A stretch of 54,802 nt of DNA from Lachnospiraceae bacterium (GCA_014804655.1 JAAUZK010000028.1:55731-110532), one strand, 5' to 3'. Counted from the stretch's first letter, positions 40,304-50,135 are shown. Numbers and translations: made by a program. Notes: generated from the letters alone by a model not told the origin.

Positions 40304-43234
40304 GTGGAAGAGAGACAGTTTGGGAATGAGAAAATGAGCAGGAAGCTGGAACAGATCGTATTGATTTTTTTCACGATTTTTTCGCTTTCGATGTTTGTCT
40401 CCTCGTTTCTGTTAGCATGGCATATTCTGCTCAAGGAGCTCATTATAGCGACTGTTGTGGCGGGATGGATCGTTTTTAGCAGGAAATACCGGGACTATAA
40501 GTACCGTGCCAAATTTCTGGCGGTCATGTCATGGGTGAATTTTGCCATTTACGCAACGCAGTCGGTGAGCTTTACCTCAATGTTGTCCACGATGCTTGCG
40601 CTGATCGTCCTGCTCGGTATCTTCAGTATTACGGATATCATTTATATTGATCTGTTCTGCACTACGGTGATCATAGCCTATCACGTGTTTATTCTGCGGA
40701 CGTTCAAAGTAGAGACAGCCAATGAGGTTCTTCGACTCTTCTTACATATTCTTTCGGCATATGCAATTTTGTTTGTCACATGGATCACGATACGCACCAG
40801 ACAGGAGACAAACGAACAACTCGTAGAAAATATCCGCGAGTTGGAGATCGTGGAGAAAAGCAAGGATGATTTTATGGTGAACATCTCCCATGAGATTCGG
40901 ACGCCTATCAATGCGGTGTGCGGCATGAGCGAGGCTATCCTGCAGGAGGATATTCCCGTGAATGTGAGACGGGATATCATAGATATTCAGACTGCGGGAC
41001 GTAATCTTCTTGCTACGGTCAGCAATATTCTGGATTTCTCGGAACTAGAGAGCGGTAAGATGGAGCTGGCGGAGGAGAGCTATAATATTACCTCCACGGT
41101 TACGGATATCATTAATATGGCGCTGACGCTTGAGAACGGCAAGCAACTGGAACTGATCGTGGACTGTGATGCGAATCTGCCAAGTAACTTGCTGGGAGAT
41201 GAACAGAAGTTTCGGCGCATTGTCATGAATCTTATGGAAAACGCCATTAAATTCACGAAGGAAGGCGGCGTGGTTCTTCGGATCAAGAGCCGGAAAGAGG
41301 AGTATGGCGTTAACCTGTTAGTCAGTATCAAAGATTCCGGGATCGGCATGAAGCAGGAGGATATGGAAAATATTTTTGCCAGCTTCAGTCAGGTCAATTC
41401 CGGAAGGAACCGGGAAGAGGGCGGTATTGGACTCGGTCTTGCCATCACGCAGGCATTGGTGCGCAATATGGGCGGATTTATTACCGTGGAAAGCGAACCC
41501 GGAAACGGTACGGAATTCCAGTTCACCATTCCGCAGAAGGTGCTGGATGAAACTCCCATTGTCTCCATCAGGAACAAGAGCCGCATTTTTGTTGCAAGTT
41601 ATATCAATATGGATAAATATAATTACTCCGTGGTGCGGGAAGGCTATGAGAAATGTATGCGTCATATGGCGGAACAGTTCGGCGTTATGTTCCGTGTATG
41701 CAGGAATCTCTCAGAGTTAAAGAGGCGTATAGAGAATGAAAATTACACGCATATTTTTATCGGCTGGGAAGAGTACAATGAGGATAAGGTATTCTTTGAG
41801 AAAATGGCGCAGGAGCTCAAGGTCGTGTTGATACTCGACTATGATCAGGAGATGCAAAGCGGAAGCAATATGCTCCGTATTTATAAGCCCTTTACCGTAC
41901 TGTCTATTGCGGCGGTACTAAATGGCGAGAAGGTGCTGCAGAGCGAGGAGCAGCACAGCCGGTATCGATTTATTGCTCCTACGGCGAAGGTTCTTGTGAT
42001 AGACGACAATGCCATGAACCTGAAAGTCATGGCAAGGCTTCTTCTTCCTTATCAGATCAAGGTAGTTATGGCGCTTGGCGGGCAGGAAGGGCTTGATAAA
42101 TTGAACAGCATGGATTATGACTGCGTATTCTTAGACCACATGATGCCGGAGATGGATGGTGTGGAGACGCTTCACAGGATACGCCAGAAGCCGGGGCCGT
42201 ATTTCCAGACTCTTCCGATAATTGCTTTTACGGCGAATGCCATTGGCGGGGCGAGAGAGATGTTCATGGAAGAGGGATTCGATGATTTCATTGCCAAGCC
42301 TATTGAACTGAGCGTGTTAGAGAGAATGCTGCAGCGGTATATTCCGCAGCAGAAGCAGGTAAAGATAGATCCGCAGATACAGGATGACGCAGCTGTCTCC
42401 GGTAAGAACGGCAGCAGGGGCGGCAGACAGCCTTTAGCGGGGCAGGAGGACGCTGTGGAACAGAACAGTCCCGGGACGGCAGCAGGATCCGATGCAGCTG
42501 ATCAATCAGAGGAAACACCTGCCGCTTCATCCGAATCGGAAGGGCTAGAGGCGCTCAGCCGTGCGGGCATCAATATCTCGCAGGGCATTTCTTACTGCGG
42601 TGACAGAGAAGGGCTGCGTGAGATCATCGCTATGTACCATGCGCAGGGAGCGGGAAGAAGTAGGCAGTTGCAGCAGTTATTTGAGGAGCAGAACTGGAAG
42701 AATTATTCCATTACCGCCCATGCCCTGAAGAGTAACTCAAGAGGGATCGGCGCTAATGATTTGGCGGAACTTGCCCTCAGTATGGAGATGGCAGGCAAAG
42801 AAAACCGGATCGAATATATTATAGAACATCATGCAGAGTTTATGAAGAAGCATGAAGAACTTCTGGCGGCTCTTGCGGAGAATTCCTTCATTTATCCTGA
42901 CGGCTGTCCTGATTCCGGACCGGAGGCATCCGGAGAAGAGGATGGAGATACAGGGAATACCGATACGGGACAGGTGTTACAAGAGACAGATGAACAGACC
43001 TTGAACGGACAGATAGCTCTTTTGCAGGAGAAGCTGGACAATTTTGAGAGCGATGGCATAGAGGATTTTCTGGAACAATTGGAATCCTGCACATATCACG
43101 GGATCAATCTGAATGAAATAACGGCCAAAATCAGACAGAGCGTGGACGAATTCGATTTCCTCGGCGCCGGCGGCATACTGGAGGAGTTGAAGGAGAAGAT
43201 TACGGGAAGTCAGAACGGAGGCAATTATGATTAA
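40304..43234 (+). CDS. Hybrid histidine kinase with REC and Hpt domains
   Basis: The 976-residue membrane kinase has about six spans (17-165), HisKA with H196 in NISHEIRTPIN, HATPase (about 295-412) with NAIKFTKEGG and GGIGLGLAI, and a receiver-like segment without an acceptor Asp (about 425-545). A true receiver follows (561-680; D611 in FLDHMMPEMDG), then a Gly/Ser/Glu linker, an Hpt domain (about 755-860; H806 in AHALKSNSRGIG), and an unassigned tail of about 115 residues with an acidic linker. This allows a His-Asp-His relay within one chain. A GTG start after AAAGGTAAGG was chosen; ATG 40334 is an alternative. Confidence 0.88.
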   Translation: MEERQFGNEKMSRKLEQIVLIFFTIFSLSMFVSSFLLAWHILLKELIIATVVAGWIVFSRKYRDYKYRAKFLAVMSWVNFAIYATQSVSFTSMLSTMLALIVLLGIFSITDIIYIDLFCTTVIIAYHVFILRTFKVETANEVLRLFLHILSAYAILFVTWITIRTRQETNEQLVENIRELEIVEKSKDDFMVNISHEIRTPINAVCGMSEAILQEDIPVNVRRDIIDIQTAGRNLLATVSNILDFSELESGKMELAEESYNITSTVTDIINMALTLENGKQLELIVDCDANLPSNLLGDEQKFRRIVMNLMENAIKFTKEGGVVLRIKSRKEEYGVNLLVSIKDSGIGMKQEDMENIFASFSQVNSGRNREEGGIGLGLAITQALVRNMGGFITVESEPGNGTEFQFTIPQKVLDETPIVSIRNKSRIFVASYINMDKYNYSVVREGYEKCMRHMAEQFGVMFRVCRNLSELKRRIENENYTHIFIGWEEYNEDKVFFEKMAQELKVVLILDYDQEMQSGSNMLRIYKPFTVLSIAAVLNGEKVLQSEEQHSRYRFIAPTAKVLVIDDNAMNLKVMARLLLPYQIKVVMALGGQEGLDKLNSMDYDCVFLDHMMPEMDGVETLHRIRQKPGPYFQTLPIIAFTANAIGGAREMFMEEGFDDFIAKPIELSVLERMLQRYIPQQKQVKIDPQIQDDAAVSGKNGSRGGRQPLAGQEDAVEQNSPGTAAGSDAADQSEETPAASSESEGLEALSRAGINISQGISYCGDREGLREIIAMYHAQGAGRSRQLQQLFEEQNWKNYSITAHALKSNSRGIGANDLAELALSMEMAGKENRIEYIIEHHAEFMKKHEELLAALAENSFIYPDGCPDSGPEASGEEDGDTGNTDTGQVLQETDEQTLNGQIALLQEKLDNFESDGIEDFLEQLESCTYHGINLNEITAKIRQSVDEFDFLGAGGILEELKEKITGSQNGGNYD

Positions 43235-45962
43235 GAGAATACGCAGGTTTTTACGATCTCAGTTGAATGAACAGGTGAATTTTCAGGACAGGTTCATGCG
43301 GATCGCTCTGATGCTGGCATTTGTCGCTTCTATTATCGGAGTGGGGCGCGTTGCGCTGGGAGCGGCGCCTGTGGCGTTGTATGCGCTGATCCCGATGTGC
43401 CTGGTATCTTTTGTTGCGATTCATATAGCCGCGGACCGGCGCAAGATCAACAAGGCTGCAAGACTGCTTGTCTTTGCATCCAATCTTATTTTGTTCCCGT
43501 TGATCTTTATTTTGAGCGGAGGCATAGAGAGCGGTACGCCGGTCTGGTTTGTGTTGGGGCTGGTCTATGTGTTCCTGCTGTTTGACGGCAAAGAAATGAT
43601 CTTTGCGCTGGTGGTTTCCGTGCTTTCTTTTTCTATTACATATTATATCGCCTATCAGTATCCGAATATGGTGCCAAGGGGAAGCCGCGCATACAGCTTC
43701 GTTGATTCTTATATCACGATGCTGGTGGTGAGCTGTTTTGTCGGTATGCTGATGAAAATTCAGGTGTGGACGTATAATAAAGAGCAGGAAGTGACGGAGA
43801 AGCAGAAAGAGGAAATCGAGCGGATCGCCAGGTCAAAAGATGCCTTTTTTGCCAATATGAGCCATGAGATCCGCACGCCGATCAATACGATTATCGGTTT
43901 GAATGAGATGATCCTTAGGGAAGATATCTCCGATGAAATTGCCGAGAATGCCATTAATATCCAGAATGCCAGCAAAATGTTACTGACTACCATCAATGAT
44001 ATTCTGGATCTGTCCAAGATAGAGTCGGGTAATATGGAGATCGTACCCGCACAGTATGAGGTCAGCGCCATGTTCAGCGATCTGGTGAATCTGATCTGGA
44101 TTCGCGCCCATGAGAAAGAACTGGAGTTTAAGGTGGACATTGATCCGGAAATACCGTCGATGCTCTATGGTGATGAAGTGCGTATCAAGCAGGTAGTCAC
44201 TAATATGTTGACTAACGCAGTCAAGTATACGGCGTCAGGGTCTGTCACATTGACGGCAAAGGGTGAAAGAGTTGCGGCTGACCAGATCATGCTTCGTATT
44301 TCCGTGACGGATACCGGTATGGGAATCCGTAAAGAGAGTCTGGAGGATCTGTTTAGTTCTTTCAAGCGCGTGGACGAAAGCGATAACCGTCATATTGAAG
44401 GAACCGGACTGGGACTCAATATTTCCAGACAGTTGATGGAGATGATGGGCGGCAGGATCTATGTGGACAGCGTATACCACAAAGGTTCCACTTTTACGGT
44501 GGAGGTCAAACAGCGTATTGTCAATGTACGCCCCATCGGCGTGATCAACTTTGCGTCGCAGAAACAGTTGAATAACCGTGCAAAATATAAACAGAGCTTC
44601 ACGGCGCCGGATGCCAGAGTGCTTGTTGTGGATGATAATGATATGAACCGTATGGTAGCCATCAAGCTGCTTAGGGGTACGGGAATTAAAGTCGATACGG
44701 CACAGAGCGGTAAAGAATGTCTGAAGCTGACTGCCGAAAATCTGTACCATGTAATTCTGATGGATCATATGATGCCGGATATGGACGGCGAGGAAACGAT
44801 GAAAGCGGTGCGCGCCCAGACGAAAGGGTTCTGTCAGAAGGTGCCAATTGTTGCCCTGACTGCCAATGTCATGACGAATGCCGAACAGGTCTATCAGAAT
44901 ATGGGATTTGACGGATATCTGGCGAAACCCATCAACTCAGCGCTTTTGGAGGCGAGTCTGCTAAAGTATCTACCGCAGGAACTGATCGAGTACGTTGCGT
45001 CAGAAGACGAGGATGAGATGGAAGGGGAGACTGCAATCAACCGTGTGAGCAGTGTAAGGAAGCGGAAAGTCGCGATCACTGCCGACTGCATCTGCGATCT
45101 GCCTAAAGATTTGCTGGAGAAATATCAGATCAGGCTGATGTATTGTTATGTGCATACGAAAGAAGGGCGTTTCTGCGATCTTTTCGAGGTCTCTTCCGAT
45201 AGTCTGTTAAATTATTTGCAGACAGAGGGGAATTATGCCCATTCTTCCACGGCGGAGCCTTCGGAATATGAATATTTCTTTGCGGATACGCTGGAAAGTG
45301 CGGAGCATGTGATCCACATCACGGCTACCGTTGACTTAAGCGGGGCTTATCCGAATGCGCTGCAGGCGAGCAGAAGCTTTGGTAATGTCACTATAGTGGA
45401 TTCCACCCATATCAGCAGCGGCCACGGTCTTATGGTATTGTATGCTGCCGCTATGGCGGAAGAAGGGAAAGATGTTCAGGAGATCTGCAAGGCCTTAGAC
45501 CGGTTCCGTGACAGGGTATGTTCCAATTTTCTTGTGCCGAGTACGGCAGCGCTTTACCGCAACGGAAAAGTCAGCGCTGCGGTGCATAAGGTGTGCAGCG
45601 GTCTGAATCTTCATCCGGTGCTCCACATGTCCCAGAACGAATTGAAGCTCTGGAAGATAGAGATGGGCGGCAATATGAAGCACGTGCGGAGCAGATATGT
45701 CAAGAAGCTGCTTCGGCACGGTAAGCAGATCGATACGAGCGTTCTCTTTCTCACCTATGCCGGATGTACGGTGCACCAGATCGAAGAGATACTGGAAGAA
45801 GTGGAGAAATATATGCATTTTGACCGGATCATTACCCAGAAGGCTTCTGCGACAGTGTCAAGTAACTGCGGTGTGGGCGTATTTGGTCTGATGTTTGTGA
45901 AAAAGAAGGAAAAAGAAGAAAAAGACAGTCAATATGGATATGATTACGGTACGGAAGCTTAA
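43227..45962 (+). CDS. Hybrid histidine kinase-REC-DegV fusion
   Basis: The 911-residue protein has about six membrane spans (23-178), a HisKA domain with H213 (NMSHEIRTPIN), a HATPase domain (about 315-430; NAVKYTASGS, GTGLGLNIS) and a receiver (463-582; D513 in LMDHMMPDMDG). A complete DegV/FakB-like domain follows (614-893). The DegV part shows ITADCICDLP, SSTAEPS in the lipid-site position, ITATVDLSGAY, TIVDSTHISSGHG, FLVPSTAALYRNGKVSAA, and the closing CGVGVFGLMF. DegV proteins bind fatty acids, so the fusion may sense or act on lipids. It overlaps the previous gene by 8 bases and the next by 29. Confidence 0.87.
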   Translation: MIKRIRRFLRSQLNEQVNFQDRFMRIALMLAFVASIIGVGRVALGAAPVALYALIPMCLVSFVAIHIAADRRKINKAARLLVFASNLILFPLIFILSGGIESGTPVWFVLGLVYVFLLFDGKEMIFALVVSVLSFSITYYIAYQYPNMVPRGSRAYSFVDSYITMLVVSCFVGMLMKIQVWTYNKEQEVTEKQKEEIERIARSKDAFFANMSHEIRTPINTIIGLNEMILREDISDEIAENAINIQNASKMLLTTINDILDLSKIESGNMEIVPAQYEVSAMFSDLVNLIWIRAHEKELEFKVDIDPEIPSMLYGDEVRIKQVVTNMLTNAVKYTASGSVTLTAKGERVAADQIMLRISVTDTGMGIRKESLEDLFSSFKRVDESDNRHIEGTGLGLNISRQLMEMMGGRIYVDSVYHKGSTFTVEVKQRIVNVRPIGVINFASQKQLNNRAKYKQSFTAPDARVLVVDDNDMNRMVAIKLLRGTGIKVDTAQSGKECLKLTAENLYHVILMDHMMPDMDGEETMKAVRAQTKGFCQKVPIVALTANVMTNAEQVYQNMGFDGYLAKPINSALLEASLLKYLPQELIEYVASEDEDEMEGETAINRVSSVRKRKVAITADCICDLPKDLLEKYQIRLMYCYVHTKEGRFCDLFEVSSDSLLNYLQTEGNYAHSSTAEPSEYEYFFADTLESAEHVIHITATVDLSGAYPNALQASRSFGNVTIVDSTHISSGHGLMVLYAAAMAEEGKDVQEICKALDRFRDRVCSNFLVPSTAALYRNGKVSAAVHKVCSGLNLHPVLHMSQNELKLWKIEMGGNMKHVRSRYVKKLLRHGKQIDTSVLFLTYAGCTVHQIEEILEEVEKYMHFDRIITQKASATVSSNCGVGVFGLMFVKKKEKEEKDSQYGYDYGTEA

Positions 45963-46614
45963 GAAATATTACGGCAGCGGGGATAATCAGGTACGGGCAC
46001 TGGATGAGGTCGATCTGTCCGTCGCAAGAGGCGAATTCGTTGTCATAGTAGGTGCGTCCGGCAGCGGCAAGACTACACTGCTCAATATGATAGGCGGTCT
46101 GGATGTGCCTACGGAGGGCGAAGTGATCGTGGACGGCGTGAGTCTCGCCGGGCTGCGGGAGGAGCAGCTTGCGGTATTTAGACGTAAGAAGGTGGGATTC
46201 ATATTCCAGAATTATAATCTCGTTCCGACTCTGACAGTGAAGGAGAATATTTTGTTCCCGTTAGAGTTGGACGGTTCTGCACCGGGCGGGGATTATCTGA
46301 AGGAGGTCGTGGAACTGCTGGGATTAGGAGAGCGTCTGCACGCATATCCGGCGGCTCTTTCCGGCGGGCAGCAGCAGAGGGTGGCAATCGCCAGAACGCT
46401 GGTGTCAGGGCCGTCGGTCATACTGGCTGACGAGCCTACCGGCAATCTGGATTCCCGTAACGGACAGAATGTGGCGGGACTGTTGAAAATGACGGCTGAA
46501 CTTTATCACCGGACACTGGTAATGATTACGCACAATCAGGAGCTGGCGCAGCTTGCAGACAGGGTACTGTATATGGAGGATGGGAAGCTCAAGGAGCAGA
46601 GGATCAGTTTATAG
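45934..46614 (+). CDS. ABC transporter ATPase, MacB/BceA type, first pair
   Basis: The 226-residue ATPase has Walker A GASGSGKTT, Q-loop [10 protein letters not shown], signature [15 protein letters not shown], Walker [13 protein letters not shown] and switch MITHNQELAQ, all typical of ATPases paired with FtsX-like permeases. It starts inside the end of the preceding kinase gene, and the permease starts 3 bases after its stop. Its ribosome binding site is weak and A-rich, so translation may depend on the preceding gene. Likely role: export or removal of antimicrobial peptides or lipids. Confidence 0.92.
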   Translation: MDMITVRKLKKYYGSGDNQVRALDEVDLSVARGEFVVIVGASGSGKTTLLNMIGGLDVPTEGEVIVDGVSLAGLREEQLAVFRRKKVGFIFQNYNLVPTLTVKENILFPLELDGSAPGGDYLKEVVELLGLGERLHAYPAALSGGQQQRVAIARTLVSGPSVILADEPTGNLDSRNGQNVAGLLKMTAELYHRTLVMITHNQELAQLADRVLYMEDGKLKEQRISL

Positions 46615-46617
46615 AAT

Positions 46618-49128
46618 ATGTTGGAGAATGATAATCTTAAAATCTGCCGTAAGCTGGTGCGGCGGGAGTTTCAATTTCATAAGGGACGCAGCATACTTCT
46701 TATGACGGCGATCGCGCTGGTGAGTATGTTGTGTACCTTTTCTTTTGCATTGGGATTTGTGATCCGTGACGGATATTTGTACGGTTATCAGGTTCGCTAC
46801 GGCTCTACGAGCCATATTCTGTATTATGGGCTAAACAGCGTGCAGGCAGCGTCGATCGCGAATCATGCCGATGTGAAAAAGGCGGTGCTTGTGCGGGCGA
46901 TAGGGAATTTGTCTGATGATGTGATGGAATATCGCAGTGTGAAGCTTGCGGCAGTCGATTCCGATTGGGCGACGACAACGGAAGCGGTACCTGTATTCGG
47001 GCGGATGCCGGAGTCTGACGACGAGATTGCTCTGGATGAACTTACTATGCGGTCGCTGGCGATTCCGCACAAGGAAGGAGCAGAGGTGGTCCTGCGCTGG
47101 ATTCCTGTGGATGGCGGTGAGGAGAGGGTGAGTACTTTCCGGCTCTGCGGGTGGTGGAGCAGCGACATGAGTTCTACGGAGACTTGCGCATGGATTACGC
47201 AGGAGACCGCGGAAAGGCTTTATCCCGACGCACCGGATCTTGTGACGATGGGAGTGACATTGTACCGACCGGAGGATCTGGATATGCAGGCGGAGAAGCT
47301 ACTCGCTGATCTGGGTGTGGACGGTGTTGTCTATGCTACCAATCTGGCGTATAACGGGGCAAGAGTAGAACGTGCGGACGGAAAAGCAGTGCCATACTAT
47401 ATGATCAATATTGCAGTTGCGGCGTGCGGCATGTTGATGGTGTATAGTATCGTGCGCCTCTCCGCAGGAGAGAATGTGAGATTCTACGGGCGGGTGAAGA
47501 GTCTTGGGATGAGCCCGAGACAGATCGGCAGGCTTTTGTCAGGACAGGCGGTATATCTGTGCCTTCCGGCAATTCCTGTAGGGTGGCTGCTGGGATTCAC
47601 GCTTTGTGCTGTGGTTGCCCCGTATGTGATCCTAAATATGGGTGGGCAGAATCCGGCACTGCTGTTTTTCAGAGTGGCTCCGTTTGTGTACAGTGCGCTG
47701 TTCACGTATTTTATCACGTTGACGGCCTGTATGCTGCCTGCGAAATTCGTATCGAAGATCAGCCCCGCCGAGGCTGTGCGGTTTGTCGGCACAGTGCCCC
47801 GGCGTTCCGTGCTGCCGTTTATGAGGCTGTCCGGAATCGGACGGGACAAAGGTAAATCCGCGTTGGCGGCTGCTTCCATGCTGCTGTCACTGACCTTGCT
47901 GTGTGTTCTCTGGACCCAGTATGTCAGCGCTGATGAGGATAAGTATCTGGAGGACATTGCATACAGTGATTATCTGATTGCAGATGCCTCTGCGACTACC
48001 AATCTTCAGCGCTATAATCCGTGGAGCCGAAGTATCACACCGGAGTTTCTGGCGGTGCTTGCAGGCCATGAGGCGGTAACAGAACTGGGAACGATACGCA
48101 CGATGGAAGTGCCTATGTATGCAAGTGAGGAAGAGCGTGCAATTATTGTAGAAAATTTTGAGAGCCGGGATTCGGACGGCGTTGTCAGGAAAGAGAACAT
48201 GGCGGGGTCGCCGGACTGGCTGGCAGGTTATGAGATATTTCGGGAAACTGGAGAATATATCGGTATTGCTACAGGGATAGACGGACTTGCATTGTCTGTG
48301 GCGCTGCTTGAAGGAGAATACGTTGAGGGCTCTTACGACGCAGACCGTTTTGCCACGGGAGATTATGTGATTGCAGCAGGTGCCAGCGCTACGTCCTTCG
48401 TCTCGACACCTCCGGTGGGAAGCAGGGTGGAGATCGGCGGACGTTCTTTTGAGATCATGGCGGCTGTTTCATATAAGAGCCACATGATTACCGGTTCCGA
48501 CAGTCGGAAAGCAGAGTACAACATTTCCTATTATATGCCGGTGCGGACTTATGAAGAATTATTTCATGACAGTGGTGTCAGGAATATATTGGTAGATATT
48601 GACTCATATAGTCAAGAAAGGTTTGAAGTTTTTCTGAGGGAACTTATAGGGGACACAGGAATCGGGGTTACGATGCGAAGCGACAATCAGTGGGAGTTTA
48701 AGAACGCGCTGTTCCATACTTATATGATTCCTATGTTTGTAGGGGCGGTTTTGCTGCTGATCGGTGTGTTGAATTTCGGCAATGCATTGGTGACGAGCGT
48801 GCTTGTACGGAAAAAGGAGTTTGCGGTGTATGAGAGTCTGGGCATGACGCAGAGGCAGATCCGCAGGCTGCTTATTTATGAAGGATTGACATACGGCGGT
48901 GTGCTGACTGCCTTCCTTGTGCCGGTGGTGTCGGTGCTGACATGGCTGTTGGGAAGATGGTGGATCACCCATACGGCAAGTGCGTGGTGCGCCACATGGA
49001 GGTATTCTCTAATGCCGATGTGGATCGTGCTGCCGTTTCTGTTTGCGGCTGCACTTCTGGTTCCGCTGTGCTGCCTGCGTCTGGTCATGAGAGAAAGCGT
49101 TACGGAGAGGTTGAGGGTGGCGGAGTGA
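46618..49128 (+). CDS. FtsX-like ABC transporter permease, first pair
   Basis: The 836-residue protein has an N-terminal span (about 24-46) followed by an outer domain. Membrane groups lie near 260-380 and 415-440, then a second outer domain (about 445-690), and final spans near 705-735, 755-780 and 800-820. FtsX domains include NIAVAACGMLMVYSIVRLSAGENVRFYGRVKSLGM and GVLNFGNALVTSVLVRKKEFAVYESLGM. It is homologous to the permease at 50136 along its length. With two large outer domains it resembles bacitracin/lantibiotic transport permeases. The true substrate is unknown. Confidence 0.87.
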   Translation: MLENDNLKICRKLVRREFQFHKGRSILLMTAIALVSMLCTFSFALGFVIRDGYLYGYQVRYGSTSHILYYGLNSVQAASIANHADVKKAVLVRAIGNLSDDVMEYRSVKLAAVDSDWATTTEAVPVFGRMPESDDEIALDELTMRSLAIPHKEGAEVVLRWIPVDGGEERVSTFRLCGWWSSDMSSTETCAWITQETAERLYPDAPDLVTMGVTLYRPEDLDMQAEKLLADLGVDGVVYATNLAYNGARVERADGKAVPYYMINIAVAACGMLMVYSIVRLSAGENVRFYGRVKSLGMSPRQIGRLLSGQAVYLCLPAIPVGWLLGFTLCAVVAPYVILNMGGQNPALLFFRVAPFVYSALFTYFITLTACMLPAKFVSKISPAEAVRFVGTVPRRSVLPFMRLSGIGRDKGKSALAAASMLLSLTLLCVLWTQYVSADEDKYLEDIAYSDYLIADASATTNLQRYNPWSRSITPEFLAVLAGHEAVTELGTIRTMEVPMYASEEERAIIVENFESRDSDGVVRKENMAGSPDWLAGYEIFRETGEYIGIATGIDGLALSVALLEGEYVEGSYDADRFATGDYVIAAGASATSFVSTPPVGSRVEIGGRSFEIMAAVSYKSHMITGSDSRKAEYNISYYMPVRTYEELFHDSGVRNILVDIDSYSQERFEVFLRELIGDTGIGVTMRSDNQWEFKNALFHTYMIPMFVGAVLLLIGVLNFGNALVTSVLVRKKEFAVYESLGMTQRQIRRLLIYEGLTYGGVLTAFLVPVVSVLTWLLGRWWITHTASAWCATWRYSLMPMWIVLPFLFAAALLVPLCCLRLVMRESVTERLRVAE

Positions 49129-49148
49129 GAGACAATAGAAGCATTTAC

Positions 49149-49180
49149 AGGGCATTTTCAAAATGAAGATGTCCTTTTTT
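49149..49180 (+). terminator. Terminator between the two ABC pairs
   Basis: AGGGCATTTTC (49149-49159) pairs with GAAGATGTCCT (49165-49175), with G-U pairs, followed by TTTTTT to 49180. GCATTTACA before it and TGTAAAT after it can extend the pairing. Confidence 0.7.
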
Positions 49181-49207
49181 CATGTAAATCGGTCAATGTC
49201 ACAAAAA

Positions 49208-49251
49208 TGTACCTTTTCTGTACCTTGATTGTAACTTAGGGCTGTTACAAT
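49208..49251 (+). promoter_or_regulatory. Promoter with 11-bp direct repeats and a dyad
   Basis: TGTACC (49208), TGTACC (49219) and TGTAAC (49230) are spaced exactly 11 bases apart, as in OmpR/PhoB-family sites. ATTGTAAC (49228-49235) and GTTACAAT (49244-49251) also form a perfect inverted repeat. A -10 like TACAAT (49246-49251) follows, with a weak TTGATT ahead of it. The sites replace a good -35, typical of an activator-dependent promoter. The regulator at 37370 is the natural candidate. Confidence 0.5.
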
Positions 49252-49352
49252 CTTCCTATAGATCAGGAGGTGCTGATACGAAGGTGTTTCCGGCAATTTC
49301 GTGTAACAGCTTGCGGCACTGATATATCGTGAGGAAAGGCAGGGTAATCTAT

Positions 49353-50021
49353 ATGGAAGCGATCGTGAAAGCTACGGGTTTAAAGAAATATTACGGGGAG
49401 GGAGAAGCGCTTGTCAAGGCGCTCGACGGCGTGGATTTGGAGATTGAGAGGGGCAAATTTACCGCTATCATCGGCACCAGTGGGAGCGGTAAATCCACGC
49501 TGCTCAATATGCTGGGAGGTCTGGACGTTCCAAGCGAAGGCAGTGTCAGAATCGGCAGTCAGGAACTTGCCAAACTGAATGCGGAGCAGGCGACCATCTT
49601 CAGGCGCAAGCAGATCGGGTTTATTTTTCAGAATTATAATCTGGTGCCGGTGTTGACTGTGTGGGAGAATATCATTTTTCCGATCTCATTGGACGGACGT
49701 AAACCGGACAGGAAATTTATTATGGAAGTCGTAGAGCTTCTCGGATTGGAGAGCAAACTGGACAGTTTTCCTAACCAGCTCTCCGGCGGGCAGCAGCAGA
49801 GAGTGGCAATTGCCCGTGCGCTGGCAACGAAACCGTCCATTATTCTGGCGGATGAGCCTACCGGCAATCTGGACTCCGCAACAAGTGACGATGTGATCAG
49901 TCTGCTTAAGATGACCAGTGAGCAGTTTCGTCAGACGATCGTGATGATTACCCACAACCCTGAGATTGCTGCGCGGGCTGACAGGGTGATACACATCGAG
50001 GACGGACGTATTGTGGTGTGA
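49353..50021 (+). CDS. ABC transporter ATPase, MacB/BceA type, second pair
   Basis: The 222-residue ATPase has Walker [11 protein letters not shown]-loop [12 protein letters not shown], signature [15 protein letters not shown], Walker [13 protein letters not shown] and [10 protein letters not shown]. It is close to the ATPase at 45934, showing duplication of the pair. ATG 49353 follows GGCAGGG; a GTG 24 bases earlier is possible but adds residues outside the family start. It has its own regulated promoter and is separated from the first pair by a terminator. Confidence 0.92.
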   Translation: MEAIVKATGLKKYYGEGEALVKALDGVDLEIERGKFTAIIGTSGSGKSTLLNMLGGLDVPSEGSVRIGSQELAKLNAEQATIFRRKQIGFIFQNYNLVPVLTVWENIIFPISLDGRKPDRKFIMEVVELLGLESKLDSFPNQLSGGQQQRVAIARALATKPSIILADEPTGNLDSATSDDVISLLKMTSEQFRQTIVMITHNPEIAARADRVIHIEDGRIVV

Positions 50022-50135
50022 TGCGATGATGAGACCGTGAGTGCGGCTTGATAAGACAGCGAAAATTGAGTCAGTATGCGGAATATGGATGGGTGGAATC
50101 GTGAAATTAGAGAGAAAATAGGGAGGACAGGGATT

